From NCBI RefSeq assembly GCF_037975245.1, contig NC_092564.1, forward strand, positions 8,095,984 through 8,159,983: a DNA stretch of 64,000 nucleotides. Direction: 5' to 3'. Below are positions 21,400 to 33,158 of the stretch, one piece after another. The notes beneath the pieces are model-generated. The model was given only the letters and a program-made list of their open reading frames with translations. It searched no databases and had not been told where the DNA came from. This DNA is from Apostichopus japonicus (taxonomy: Eukaryota; Echinodermata; Holothuroidea; Aspidochirotida; Stichopodidae). The translations under genes and the position numbers were made by a program. The stretch's first letter is position 1. The number at the start of each line of letters is the position of its first letter.

Positions 21400-23658
21400 G
21401 CGACCGATCTCGCTGACGTCTAGCTGAATCTGTCTTGTTGTTATATCATGGATAGTACTCTATTAATGGATCTAAAATATTAACAGTGTTAAACTTTTAT
21501 ATGTAAGTCAACAGTTTACTCTGGTCTCCTTATATATATATAGAAATCGTTTAGAGACTCAGTGGTTAGCCAAGAATGGTCTACACATTTAGAAATGGAG
21601 TGGATTTTGTCTTTGTAAAGAGCTCGATGGAATTAAGTCGGCAGGTGGAATTCAACAGTTCTGTACTTTCTTTCTAATTGAGATGTCCAAAGCATCTAGT
21701 ACACGAGCCTTCCTTTCATTATAGATACCTCATTTTGAAGATTTGGGTGTAGTATTGTTCACCATGAAGAAAAATGCTCTCACAAACTGGTGACCAGTAC
21801 ACCTCTTTCTGAGGACCTCTGTTGTTAGAATTTTGAACCCCTGATATGAAATATGTACAGCTACACCTGAGAGGATTAATAATCTTAGCTCTGCACTTGA
21901 GTTAAATTAATCAAGAGTCTCAACCACCATACATATTCATTACCACTCATCAATATTCATTACTTCTGTAATGCTACCACTTCCCAGTGGGGATAATTTT
22001 CCAGTTCTAATACCACTCTATAACTGTCCTCTCATATCATGCTTCAAAGCACTGATACTGACAGTATGAATAGTTTCTAACCATTATCTAATAGAACCAT
22101 GCTACTCAAACTGTCAGTACGAGTGCTTTGAAGTGGACATGAAAGTACCTGAAAGGGAGGGAAATTGTCTCGACTGGGGGCTAATAGCAAAAATCTCCTT
22201 GTTCACCTCTTTGCATTGTGGTATGTTAAATTCATCAAGCTCATTTTGAAAGGACCAGTTTTGACGGCTTGCACTCAACTGTCTCAATATATGTAAGGAT
22301 TTACCTCTGTACAGTTCATATTAGGAATATTATTATATATTATGTATTGTTATATTTGACATGACCAAGAGTAAACTAAGTAACTCCTGTACTGCATCAT
22401 AAACCTGCCCAAAAACATAATTTGAATAAAAGTTCTACTTTCCATGTGGAGTAATAATTAGGTTAAATTTTTGTAGTTCTGTGTGTAAAGTTGTGGTGAT
22501 GTATTTCAGTAGTGAACTTACACACAAACAGAGTTGTTATAAGTCTTTTCGCAAACTGGTAGTGTTACACCAACTAAACGGATACCTGTAATAGAAGATG
22601 ATTTATCTCTGCCAGTGGCTTTCAGCTTCTTCTGAAGGCGCCCCTCAATATCTCACAATACTTCATCAAGTAAAAGCCAATTGTTTTGGATGTTATTTCC
22701 CCCAGTCTTGGCTACAATAACCCAACTGTGTATATACTGCGATTTAGATCTTAAACTCAACTTTGGTGTTTGCTGGGAAATGCTCACCTCAACTAATGTT
22801 GTCTTTCGACTCACAATTAAGTTCCTTTTGATACAAATCTTGCTTCCGTCATAAAATCATGTTTACTTTATCATTTTTATTTTTTTTATTTCACGTTGAA
22901 TCCTTCCTGCCGTGGCAGATCATGGCTTCCTTTTTTCTCAAATAAGTTTTTCTGTATCTTCATAAATCTTCTTGTTAATAACCAGATTCTAACATTTGTG
23001 TTTTTTCTTCTTCTTTTTTTTGCATCATCTAACTGTTTTTTTTATGATTATTATTTTGCAACCTTTGAGCCTTTTTTCTCCTTTTGAAGTGGATCGGCAG
23101 ATTTGATCCATTAGAATGCATTTTTATCATGTACGTACAGAACAGGCTTACAGTGTGGTCATGTGTTATAGCGTTGGTTCTCTGCAGTCTACGTTATCTA
23201 TTACTCTGGCTCTGAATTTAGCTTGGGTTTTGTACAAGACAAATGAAAGTCACAGATAGAGAGGTTTGTCTGCAAATAGTTTACCTTCAAGATACAAAAG
23301 ACACTCAGGACAAGGTTTAGATGGATTTACAACATTTCCTTCAAATGTAAGCATTTCAACTCTACGTTTGAGTAGTTGTCAGTTATGGTGGTGCGGTCTT
23401 CTGTGCATAGTTTACATGTCAAATGTATTGCTGTACACAACAGGTTACTCATCTTAATGTGGAAAACAAGTAACAGGGAAATACACATTTGTAGTATATT
23501 TTATTTTTCTCATTGCTTCAAACATAAAACTTTATTTTGGCTACAAATGCCAATTCACAACAACATGTGGCCATTGTTGTATCATGGGCTATTAATTAAT
23601 AGATGAATTTGTATGTAATGGGTTAGATGAGTTTGCAATAAAAAGACTTTTCAATAAA
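21400..23658 (+). other. KIF23 3' untranslated region (extent uncertain) with poly(A) signals
   Basis: No further coding exon is seen. AATAAA hexamers occur at 22425-22430, 23637-23642 and 23653-23658, so the message could end near 22.45 kb or 23.68 kb. The sequence is AT-rich with a stem-loop at 22042-22133. Confidence 0.5.
22042..22133. repeat. Inverted repeat (24-bp arms) in the KIF23 3' region
   Basis: 22042-22065 (CTTCAAAGCACTGATACTGA...) pairs with 22110-22133 (...TCAGTACGAGTGCTTTGAAG) with one mismatch column pair, spaced by 44 bases. If transcribed, it would form a stable hairpin. Confidence 0.75.
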
Positions 23659-24309
23659 TTCTTGACTATGTTGTCTTTTACTTTGTTCACTTGATATTAT
23701 TGACACATTGTGTTAATCTGGAAGGTTTTAATGATGCTGTTGGTTATATTGTACTGGAAAGCATTGAATATTTTTGTTGATGAATGGATAAAAAATTTAA
23801 ATATTTGGTTAGGTCTGTACTAACAATGGTGGTTTAATAGGGACATAGGAATGAACAAAAATTGAGATAAAAATTCAAAATTTGGAGATAAAACGTCAAG
23901 ATTTGGAGATAAGTCAAAATTTGGAGATTTCAGGACACTTCCCCCATCCTCCTTGTGTCCCTATTATTATTAAGCCCCTGTACCTAACAGTGATTTGAGG
24001 GAGGGAAAAATATTGACAGACCAACATTTACAATTAAAAATTTAGCAAAGAGATACACTGAGTGTGGGCGGCTTCACCATGGTGACTGGCTACAACTGTA
24101 CAAAATTTCCCTTGATCGTTGGGTTGACACAGACAAATCCATGTACTGTACCACCCCTCTTCCTCACCAACCATGGATAATTGGGTTATGGGATTGTACA
24201 TAAGGTATCAATGGATGCCCGCGGCAATTACAAACTGTACAACGCTTTTCTTATCTTCTTTACTCTTACGCGATCCTCGTTTATTTACTAATCTACTTTG
24301 GCTCCCCAC

Positions 24310-24670
24310 CAGTGGTGGAGCTAGGGGTATTGGTCAGAGGGGGCGAGAATGGTCTGTAGGGGCGCTTTCGACACTATCTAAGCGGAGCGCCACCACAGGT
24401 TAGCGCAGAGCGTAAATAATTTTTTTGAGTAAAGATACTCCCTAGATCGCCGGAAATGACCCTCTTCTTGCTAATTTGCAGATAAACGAAGAATAAATAG
24501 CCGTTGGAGCATTTTGTCAGCAAAATACACCAAGAAAATGTGACAAATGTCAATAGGTAGATGAGAGCGCAATAAAAAAAGTCAATAATCGAAAAGGGCA
24601 CCAGCAGTCCATTTGAGTCCGTCAGGGGGGGGGCATTCGCCCCCCTGACTGTATGGACGCTCCGCCACTG
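24310..24670. mobile_element. hAT-like MITE, 361 bp, with 8-bp target-site duplication
   Basis: Starts CAGTGGTGGAGC and ends GCTCCGCCACTG (12-bp inverted ends, one mismatch). It is flanked on both sides by CTCCCCAC (24302-24309 and 24671-24678). An 8-bp duplication and CAGTGG-type ends are typical of the hAT superfamily. Subterminal G/C-rich blocks (GAGGGGGCGA; GGGGGGGCATTCGCC) are also partly inverted. It has no transposase, so it is non-autonomous. Confidence 0.85.
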
Positions 24671-24678
24671 CTCCCCAC

Positions 24679-25700
24679 CCCCTCCCCCTGTCACATTGTT
24701 AAAGGGAACATTGCATTGTACGCGTGGTTACAATCGGTGAATGTCTGCACCACCTGCACAAATTGCAAGCGCCGTTGTCATTTACATCACTTTATGGATG
24801 TTTCGAATGAACAGTTTCAGGCTCATTTTCATTTTCCAACAATTTACCACTGGGCCAAAGTTAGGATTTAATAGAAAGTGACTTATCAGGGGAAAAAATC
24901 ACCAAATATCCTTGAATGAGTTTTGGTTTTGCATTTTTCGATTACTTTACTACTAGTAACGTGAAAGAGCAATTATGTATCAATAAAATGATTTTTTTTT
25001 TATAAACTAATCATTCCCATTGCACACGCGCCGAAAAGCTACAGGCAGTTATTGCGCGGCTTCTAACACAGCGACTGCTCTCGTTGGTTTTCGGTGAGTC
25101 TTGTTCCGAAAAAAAATATATATATCTGGCCGATTACTCCCGAAAAGATATACCCAGGACCGTACACACTTCAACCAATCGCCCTAAAACCTTACAAAAC
25201 TACTAAAATTGCCTGGTTATTTAATTTACCTTCATTTCTGTGGCCCCCCAAACCCCACCGGTTTCCTGTTGCCCCTCTACAATATTTGGACACTTCCCAC
25301 TCCATTGTACTATTGCTCAAAAGAAAACGTAAGATGAAACTTGAATAATTGATTGATCCATATATCTTCTCAAAGAAGAAAAGAGTTCCTTAAATACTCA
25401 AGGTTATCAAACAATTTATACAGAGACATAGAATTAAGAGTTCAAAGTTCACCGACCCATTGAAAGCGGTCAACAAGTCGCAGATCAACGGGATTATCAC
25501 CTTACACAATTAACAATAGGAGGGCACTATGGGTATGATTATGGCGCTTGATCCACCGACCAGCTTTTGCGGCAACATGAGACAGCAGTAAGTTAATCCG
25601 CTTACCACTGGAGGGTTGCCAACAAAGTTACAAAAGAACTCCTCCCCAGTTTATTGAAATAATGAAGGATATTTCACGCTTGTATTTATCCGTTCAGCAC
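24679..25700. other. Intergenic spacer between KIF23 and the homeodomain-like gene
   Basis: AT-rich unique-looking sequence with short open frames. No splice-linked coding signal was found. The KIF23 3' flank (23,660-24,300) looks the same. Confidence 0.6.
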
Positions 25701-25707
25701 GATCGGG

Positions 25708-25715
25708 TATATATA
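25708..25715 (+). promoter_or_regulatory. Candidate TATA box of the homeodomain-like gene
   Basis: TATATATA in the context gatcgggTATATATAcacacc, about 100 bases before the start codon. That leaves room for a transcription start near 25,740 and a 5' UTR of about 70 bases. Confidence 0.45.
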
Positions 25716-25811
25716 CACACCTACACAACTGCATCTATCATTAGATATTCCGAGATCTTTGATTCAACTTCAATAGATCATATCGTATTCGCTGATTAAC
25801 ACTATACGGAA

Positions 25812-26034
25812 ATGGAATTACTTCATACTCCAACCGTTCAAGAGAAGGTTACCGTTGGAGCAGGACATTCATTCAACCTTCCTACACCTCCTCTTACATC
25901 CACGGAAGATCTATTTGTAAATTCTCCTGCGATAATTCACCAGACGATGGGCCTACCGGAAATTTGTTCGAAGGACAGTCCCGTGAGGAACCCCGCCGCT
26001 ATGATGGAACTCATCCTACAAGACTTAGGAGTTG
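25812..26034 (+). CDS. Homeodomain-like gene exon 1 (module copy 1)
   Basis: Residues 1-74, beginning MELLHTPTVQEKVTVG. The second half is module copy 1, GLPEICSKDSPVRNPAAMME and LILQDLGV. Donor gtaaat at 26035, phase 1. Confidence 0.8.
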
Positions 26035-28855
26035 GTAAATATTTCTCTCTTTTTTTTTCAAACGAGTCCTGCCCGACAACCTAAAGATATCTATGTCCCC
26101 ATCTTGGTTATCACTCTCAGGGGAGAAAGGGGGTGGGGGCAGAGGGGGTAGCGTTGCCGGATGGCGGGTAGTAGTAATAGGTATATGGACATAACACGCG
26201 CAAGTTCACCACTCTATTTGGGAAGGGATGGCATGTAACTAAATTTTCCGAAAGTGAAATCGTCGATACTCCCCATTTTTCGAGATAGACAGCCATATTT
26301 TGATTTTTCGTAAAACTTGTAAGTTTGTATAGGCGTTATTTGTATGTAAAAAGTGTAATACTTCCTTAGGATTTTTGACAAAGATCTAAGTGTTGCATAA
26401 AAATTGTGTTCCTAAGTTCAGTGGCGTTCAGCATATTCGTTAAGATCATTTTCATCGGCTAGTTTTATAATATGTAACCGAGAGATTGCTAATGAACGTT
26501 CTATAATATTGACGTCTTAATTTCAAGGATATTAGGGGAGTTTTCGAGTTGGCCCCAACTTTAGATAGCCTTTGCTAAAGTTTCTTATTCGTGTAGGTCC
26601 TGGTTCTTCAAATTTCCTTTTTTCGTACGAATCCTATAAACAAAAGTGACATTAATGGTTATCTGTCAACGTTGGGTCAGTGGAGCCGTTTAGTAATTAT
26701 GGAACAACTCCCTGGTGCACGCTACGTTTTTCGGTTCGAGCGTGGCCCATATTTGGCATATTCAAGTTGGCGCGATGCTGATAGCTTGTGACTTCCTGCT
26801 TGGGTGTGCGCTTGCGTTACATTTTGTATTGAAGTACATGTTATAATTAAGCTATAATAAAACTCGGCTTGGTGATACGAGAGTATTGTATAACAAGACT
26901 TTCCTATTCCTTTCATCTACAGAATCTGTCTCTCAGGCTTCCCTTTCTCCACTTGAAAAGACACCTGAACTACCAGAAGGGATACCAGAGATTTGCCTCA
27001 AGGGAAGTCCCGTCAAGGACCCAACCGAACTTATGGAGCTCATCCTAAAAGATTTGGGAATTGGTAAATAAGCTTTCCTTCTTACATCTGCCAGTTGAGT
27101 AGGGTGTTCATTTGTCAATTAGTTGCAAATTGTACGTTAATGTTTATAAATCGATTGAGTAGAGTCATATATCCCTATCGCAGGCGGCTATTCTGGTACA
27201 GGTGCCGAGTAGCCAGCCTTTGTGAGGTGGTCAGCCAACTTATTAGCCAGAGAATAAATGTTTATCTACGGTTATATTGATATGACTATTCATCACACCA
27301 TACCGTTTTACCCTCTTTTACGATTTGGAACTTGATATAACTTTAGATCATGCCAGTAAAACTTGACGTACGTGTTTGATAAGATGTAATCCATTTGGAA
27401 GAAACCTTGTATAGTTTAGGGGAGGAGGCAGACCTCCCCCCTCCTTCTGGCAAACAGACAACAGACAAACATATCGTTGCATAAAGTGTCAATCACTGAA
27501 TCAAATATTCTCGTATACTATGGATAAATAAAATATAAATAACCTATGCAGTATCATGCATATTAATGAGGTGAAATTAAAGTATAACGGGCAGAAAGGT
27601 AGATTTAACATTTCGAAATCTGTTGTGAATGAAATGTCGTATTTTAAAGTTTCTTCTTGTTAAAGTTGGGACATATACGGGGACAGTCTCCGAAAATCGC
27701 GGAAGTCTGGTCACTCTTAACGTAGTATACAGCTTGCAATTTTTTATATGTTTAGTTGAAACGTATAGGGTACGCTTATGCACTGTTTGGAGTCAAGTTA
27801 AGCATTTCTCCTCATATGTTCGGGGTCCATGCAATCCTATAACCAACACGACTGCTTCTTGTTTCTTTCAGAGATAACACCAGTTCAGAACTCACAAATT
27901 CTACCTACACCTGTTTCGAGTGGTCGGCTATCATCGCTGTCAGATTGTGACGTCACGGCTGTCTCATCAATCCCCTCTTCTGGAAGACTGACGGTTACTG
28001 CATCCACCCCTCCAAATGATCTCCAAGTGATTACCCCCTCTGATCCTAGAAGTCCGAGTCCAGCTGTTCGGCCTGCTTACAGGGACTGCAAACAATCTAC
28101 AGCAAAGAGGGTCCCTGGCCATAAACGAAGACGTTACACAGCGAGGGTTTCCAAGGCTCAACGAGTGATCTTGAAGGGGGCTTTCACGCGAGCGAGACAA
28201 CCGACTTATTCAGACATCGCAGAAATTTCGGCCGTATCTGGTCTGAATGGATATTCAATAATGGTAAGTTAGTTAAATCTATGGTTATAATCGTTCTATC
28301 ATGTCATTTGTTGATAAAATTGGCCCATAGCATTCTTGTTGAAAGCCTTAACGGAAAAAAAGGGGGGCCGGAGAAATTTAAGTGTACACTTAACTTGATT
28401 TAAGGAACAGCAATGGCTCATAAAAGACAAGCCCACATTCAAGGGGTACGCCAGATTCTCTAAGGGCGTGGTCCAATTTTCTTTATACATGTTTGGCAAA
28501 TCGTTTTGATTCATGCATGTGAAGCTAGCAAGCAAATGCGTATATCTTTTCCCAAAGAAAAACATTTCCCATGGATATTTGCGAGAACTAGTGTGGGTAA
28601 TTCGGGTGAAGCTAGTCGTTAACACCAGTTGCCTTTCAGAATATAATCTATAAAACGTTTGCGTTAACGAGACCGTTTCTTCCTTCTTTTGTTCTTATTC
28701 TTTCACTTGCTTTATTAATTCGTCTTTTTCTTTTTCGTCAGGAATGGTTTGCCAAGGAGACACTGCTCACTGGTATGAAGAAGAGGTTGTTTTCCGATGA
28801 CATCGCTCCACCCAAGCTGCTGAAGAGGTCAGGTGTCGCCTGTCGCACCACGTGA
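25812..28855 (+). CDS. Divergent homeodomain-like protein, 289 aa (four exons, complete)
   Basis: Exons 25812-26034, 26923-27063, 27872-28263 and 28742-28855 join in phases 1, 1 and 0 to one 870-nt frame. An in-frame TAA at 25797-25799 supports the start. Residues 47-74 and 94-121 are two copies of a module, G(L/I)PEIC-K-SPV--P...MELIL-DLG. A Ser/Thr/Pro-rich stretch covers about 125-195. A homeodomain-like region spans about 207-266: basic arm KRRRY, then Q12, L16, F20, P26, L40, I45, W48, F49. The intron falls between positions 46 and 47, a common site in homeobox genes. Position 50 is Ala, 51 is Lys (canonical Asn) and 53 is Thr (canonical Arg), so standard base recognition is unlikely. 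I recognise no named family. It could be a fast-evolving PRD-class relative that binds DNA differently or acts through protein contacts. Confidence 0.82.
26035..26922 (+). other. Intron 1 of the homeodomain-like gene
   Basis: 888 bases with a G-rich patch at about 26120-26150 and no other recognisable feature. Confidence 0.75.
26923..27063 (+). CDS. Homeodomain-like gene exon 2 (module copy 2)
   Basis: Residues 75-121. It ends with GIPEICLKGSPVKDPTELME and LILKDLGI, 18 of 28 residues identical to copy 1. Acceptor tcatctacag and donor gtaaat. Same phase (1-1) and same donor text as exon 1, as expected from exon duplication. Confidence 0.82.
27680..27719 (-). mobile_element. Terminal fragment of the GGTGACCAGAC hAT-like family
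   Basis: In reverse complement, 27719-27680 reads TAAGAGTGACCAGACTTCCG, then CGATTTTCGGAGACTGTCC. This is the same end as the full element at 59443-59986. It lies in intron 2 of the homeodomain-like gene; the other end was not found. Confidence 0.6.
27872..28263 (+). CDS. Homeodomain-like gene exon 3 (linker and most of the homeodomain)
   Basis: Residues 122-252. A Ser/Pro-rich linker, then VPGHKRRRYTARVSKAQRVI and a helix-loop-helix stretch ending GLNGYSIM. Donor gtaagt at 28264, phase 0, at homeodomain position 46/47. Confidence 0.85.
28742..28855 (+). CDS. Homeodomain-like gene exon 4 (rest of helix 3, stop)
   Basis: Residues 253-289, EWFAKETLLTGMKKRLFSDD and a short tail. W48-F49 of the recognition helix are followed by A-K-E-T in place of the usual Q-N-R-R. 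TGA at 28853-28855. ATTAAA poly(A) signal variants follow at 28897 and 28969. Confidence 0.82.
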   Translation, partial: EWFAKETLLTGMKKRLFSDDIAPPKLLKRSGVACRTT

Positions 28856-31578
28856 ATATTCCTCCGGACCAGAATATTATACTCGAGATATTTTGCATTA
28901 AATTGAACGAAATTATTCAGCTGTTTTTCATTGTCTTGCCAGTTTTGTAAATACAAAAAGTTAAAAGTATTAAATTTAAATCAGCTGTTTCTCTTTATTT
29001 GCCTTTTCGTCTGTCTGAGATCGGGTATCCCCCTCCCCTTTTCCCCAATTATTTGTAACCCCACGTAAAAGAAGTAACCTTAAAATATTATATTAGCACA
29101 ACTTTGTGGGTAGACCTCATATATATCCTGTCTGCCTCGAATCCGCTAGTTCATGTTTTTTTCCGGTGGCGACCCCAAAAGCCCCTATATTGCAGCTGAG
29201 TTAAACGACCCCAAGGCCTTACCACCCCCCCTCCCACCCCTGGATGGTTGTAACGTTATGCTGTTCTTCTGATACTTCAGTTTCGGCTGTAAAATGCAAG
29301 TTTTAATTACTGTAATAAATGAGTACACAACGCGGCAAAATTACCTACATGGTTTCTTCCCTTCCTCTCCCCTCGTAAATAATATTCTGCCTCTTCAGTA
29401 TAAAGGTACAATCATTTTGTTCCTTAACAGTAAAATTGAAGCTTTATTAAAGTATTGTGTTATACTGTTTTCTTTTTACGGCATACTCAATGTTCTGTGG
29501 GATCCTTGATAAATGTTCACTATTCCTACGTTGGCTGCATTAGTTGAGTCTAGAGATATCAGACTAGTCTTTGCTGAAAGAGGCGATATGTAAATGAGAA
29601 ATGGTACATTCTGCTGTCCACAAACGAATGTGAGGTAATGACAATTCAAACTGGTGGAAATTAAACTAATGTTGCAATATTAAGTAGTAGTACTTGTTTC
29701 TTCTCCCTTGAATGTGATTAACGCACATTTCGCTGTAATAGCTAAATAGGGTGATCGCCTTTGTGCATATAACATACATTTGCCTTTATTGTAGCCACAG
29801 TATAAATTGTTCTATGTGTTATTGCCACTGGTGGTATTTATGCTTGGTATTATTTCAATGATCCCCCGTTATATATGATACAGCTATATCCACATATATG
29901 GTTGATGTTTTGAAAATATTCTCTGCAGAGCCACGGATACGAAATCTGTCGCCATAGTTATAACTTAGGCCACCAGTTTTCAATCACTCTAATCTCATAA
30001 CCCCCCCCCCCCCCGCCTTGTCGTCAGGCAAATTGTAAGATTACGAACGACTTTATTGCTGATACCTGGTTAAGGCCAAAATTGATGTAAACACGCACTA
30101 ATTGCCACTAGAAAAAGTGGGATGTTTTGGGGATTCTTCCATAATTATTGTGATTCGGTTTGTAATTACAGAGAGTGATTTCGATTTAAATAGTTCCAAC
30201 ATGCTGGCTTGAGTGTACTTAATTGAAGTGACATTGGGAAAAGGAATTGAGTTTTCCGCTTTATTACACACCTATTGTTATCTTCCTAATTTCCTTCATC
30301 TTACTTGTTTTGTCTCTGGATGAAAAAATATTGATTGATGTAACCGAGTCGGGCCAATATTATAGCGCACAGCTTTGACGGCAAAATTTGGGTCAACTCT
30401 AAGAATTATAACGCGGGAATGAACAAATAACTCGTGTTACTTTTTTTAAGAAGAGCTATATATAGCCAACCAGATATCTCATGTGTTGGTCGAAGTATAA
30501 ACATCTCCCAACCAGCGCTTACAGCTCGCTACTTATTACAATATATGTTAGAAGGGCCGAACATGACTGTATGCAGCAACTCGTGATAAACGTTCATCGC
30601 GTTTTCTGCGGGAAGACCAAAATTTTTCGTAATTAGGAAGTCCTGGAAATGAGCGAGGCGCTGGGTTTGAATTTGTAATGTTTAGCAACAGAGGCAATCT
30701 CTCTATTTATTAAAGAGGCAATCTCTCACAGTGAAGTGTACTACTATGATTATGGTGGATAATCTGTTCGGCTATAAAATATAAAGAGTCTCGCTTGTTA
30801 AAGACAGGTAGGTGTCTCTTTGTGAAATATGACAAAACTCGGATATTTTAAATTTGTTTTGTATGTAATAGGCCTATATGCTAACATAAAGGGTTGACAT
30901 ATTCGATGCGTATTTGAGAGTTAGTACAGAACTAATATATGATGTAGGTTATGTTGAAGAGAAACAGGTATACACTCTATTGCCAATAATACGTCATGTT
31001 CAAATATTGGAAGTTCCGGAATATTATATTGGCTTATTAGGCTTATAAAGTGGGATTACTAAGAGATCCCTTCAATAGGCTAAAACACTGAGCTATATAT
31101 ACGTATTGTCTCTTGCGCAGGAATGCAATGCTTTCCACATCATCATAAGTGCTGAAAGAGAAATACCAATCGTCGATGTCTTGAGTGTGTGTGTTGGGGG
31201 TGGGGGTCAGCCTGGATGCCCAATCATCATAATTAGTTATAAAGCGCAATTAGGCTTTTGTATCTTACGTTTCTGATATGTGTACAACAGAGAACATGAC
31301 ATCCGTCATCAGTCTGCTTTTCATTGACAGCATATGAACAATAATGTTAACGTTGGAAAATATACGCATGAGGTAGGCGGGGGGGGGGGGGGTGGTAGAG
31401 GGTTAGATTGCCCAGGCTTCGGCACCCAATCAGTTGTCAGCACAGTGCATGATTCCTGTTTCCAGTTGACGTACTCGGATCTTTGCAAACTAGTGCGTTG
31501 TAATGCCACGTTGATCACGATACGAAATGAAGCACTTGAGCGACATTAACACGTTGAACTTCACCTGACGCCATTGAC

Positions 31579-31581
<3 letters not shown>

Positions 31582-31670
<89 letters not shown>

Positions 31671-31675
31671 ATATA
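31582..31675. repeat. (TA)n microsatellite, about 94 bp
   Basis: A nearly pure TA tract with one ATTTAT interruption. It accounts for the Ile/Tyr-only open frame on the minus strand. Confidence 0.97.
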
Positions 31676-33117
31676 AATAATAAATACACGCTTGCAATAG
31701 AGCGTTCCTGCGCATAATTTAAAGGTCTTCAGTACAATAGAACCAAATGTCAGCTTGCTAACAAAAATAGCTACAATGTTTCCCGTAGGTCCTAATATCT
31801 CTGAGTAACATTCAGGGTTATTCAAATAGACGATTTAGTATCTCAGTGTGGATATGCTACCTTTACAGTGGCAGTGAAATGCTTGTTGAAATTGGATCAT
31901 GGGTGACCTTAATCTGACTTGCTAGCATATTTATGGGCAATATTGATGAACTTTATCTCTGTTAGTCAATAGATATAAGCAATGATGTTATTATAATCGC
32001 CTTCATTATAATCTTCAGTATCTTTGCGAATGACACTTCAATTGGGCTCATTTTATTTTACAATTTCAAATCAGAGAACAAAATCGAAAAATTGTGTACC
32101 TAATGGTAAACCCATTGTATATTACCATGGGGAAGAATTTTCCAATTTAAATATAAGCCAGTAGCGTTGTTTCTCTTTTTATTATTCGTTCACACTATAT
32201 GAATACCAACCTGTACTACATTCCCTTTGTACAAACACTATGTATATTGTACGTAAATGTGTATAGGCTTATATGTAATAATATGTAAGTTCCTCAATTG
32301 ATCGATAATTGGCTCAGTTTTAGAGGCAACTATAATTAGCTTTCTTTCTTCAATCCACCATCAATCTTAACGTGACTTCTGAGACATTTATCACAATGGC
32401 GGTAGTTCTTCAATCATGATTCTCACATGAATTATTTAAAAGCTTAACTCCGGGGTGTACTTTACAATTTAACTGCAGAAGCGCCGAGAGCGAGCCATGC
32501 ATGCAGTTTCCATGGAAACATTCGTCTTGGTACATCTTCGTAGATGTTGAGAAATGGTTGGAAAGAAAATTATGGTATATTTATTTCAATAAACTCAAAG
32601 TAATGATCTAGTTAAGTCGATAACGAAAGACAATTGAGATATGAAACTCCACAGCTTACAATCAAAGCCAAACGTCATAGGAAGGGTGTATAGTACAATG
32701 CTTCAACAAAGACGAGGAGTCGGGCGCATCCGCGCGTAAAATGGATGGCTCTGCTCTCGATTGTTTAATTTGTATTTTGCAGACAAGCATGTAGTAATGA
32801 GATAGAAAGACGGACAACGTCGATTCTAGACCCCGAATAAACATTTATGACAAACATTCCTTGAATCCCAATTTTTGAGACGGTGCGCTCATAAAAATTT
32901 TAGTTAGAAGCAAAATTTTTCCATAAGATGATAATCGTCCTTCGAGTGAGACATTTGAATTTTCATAATTTGCTTCATATTTCCTTGAATTATTTTCTGT
33001 GGTATTCATCTTGATCTCTATATTTTAAAATTTACATAATTGATTGAGTACAATCAATGATTCTATATCTCATAGGTATCACCCCGAGTCCGACAATCTA
33101 AAGTGTGTGTGTGAAGA

Positions 33118-33158
33118 GGGGGGGGGATGGCGGGGAAGGGATAGGGACGGGGGGGGGG
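33118..33158 (+). repeat. G-rich tract with G-quadruplex potential
   Basis: Five or more G-runs of three or longer (a 9-G run, GGGG, GGG, GGG, about 10 G) separated by 2-4 base spacers lie on the + strand. This meets the usual G-quadruplex pattern. Confidence 0.7.

Noticed and set aside
31490-31825. 111-residue minus-strand open frame
   Set aside because: It is mostly Ile/Tyr read from the (TA)n microsatellite.
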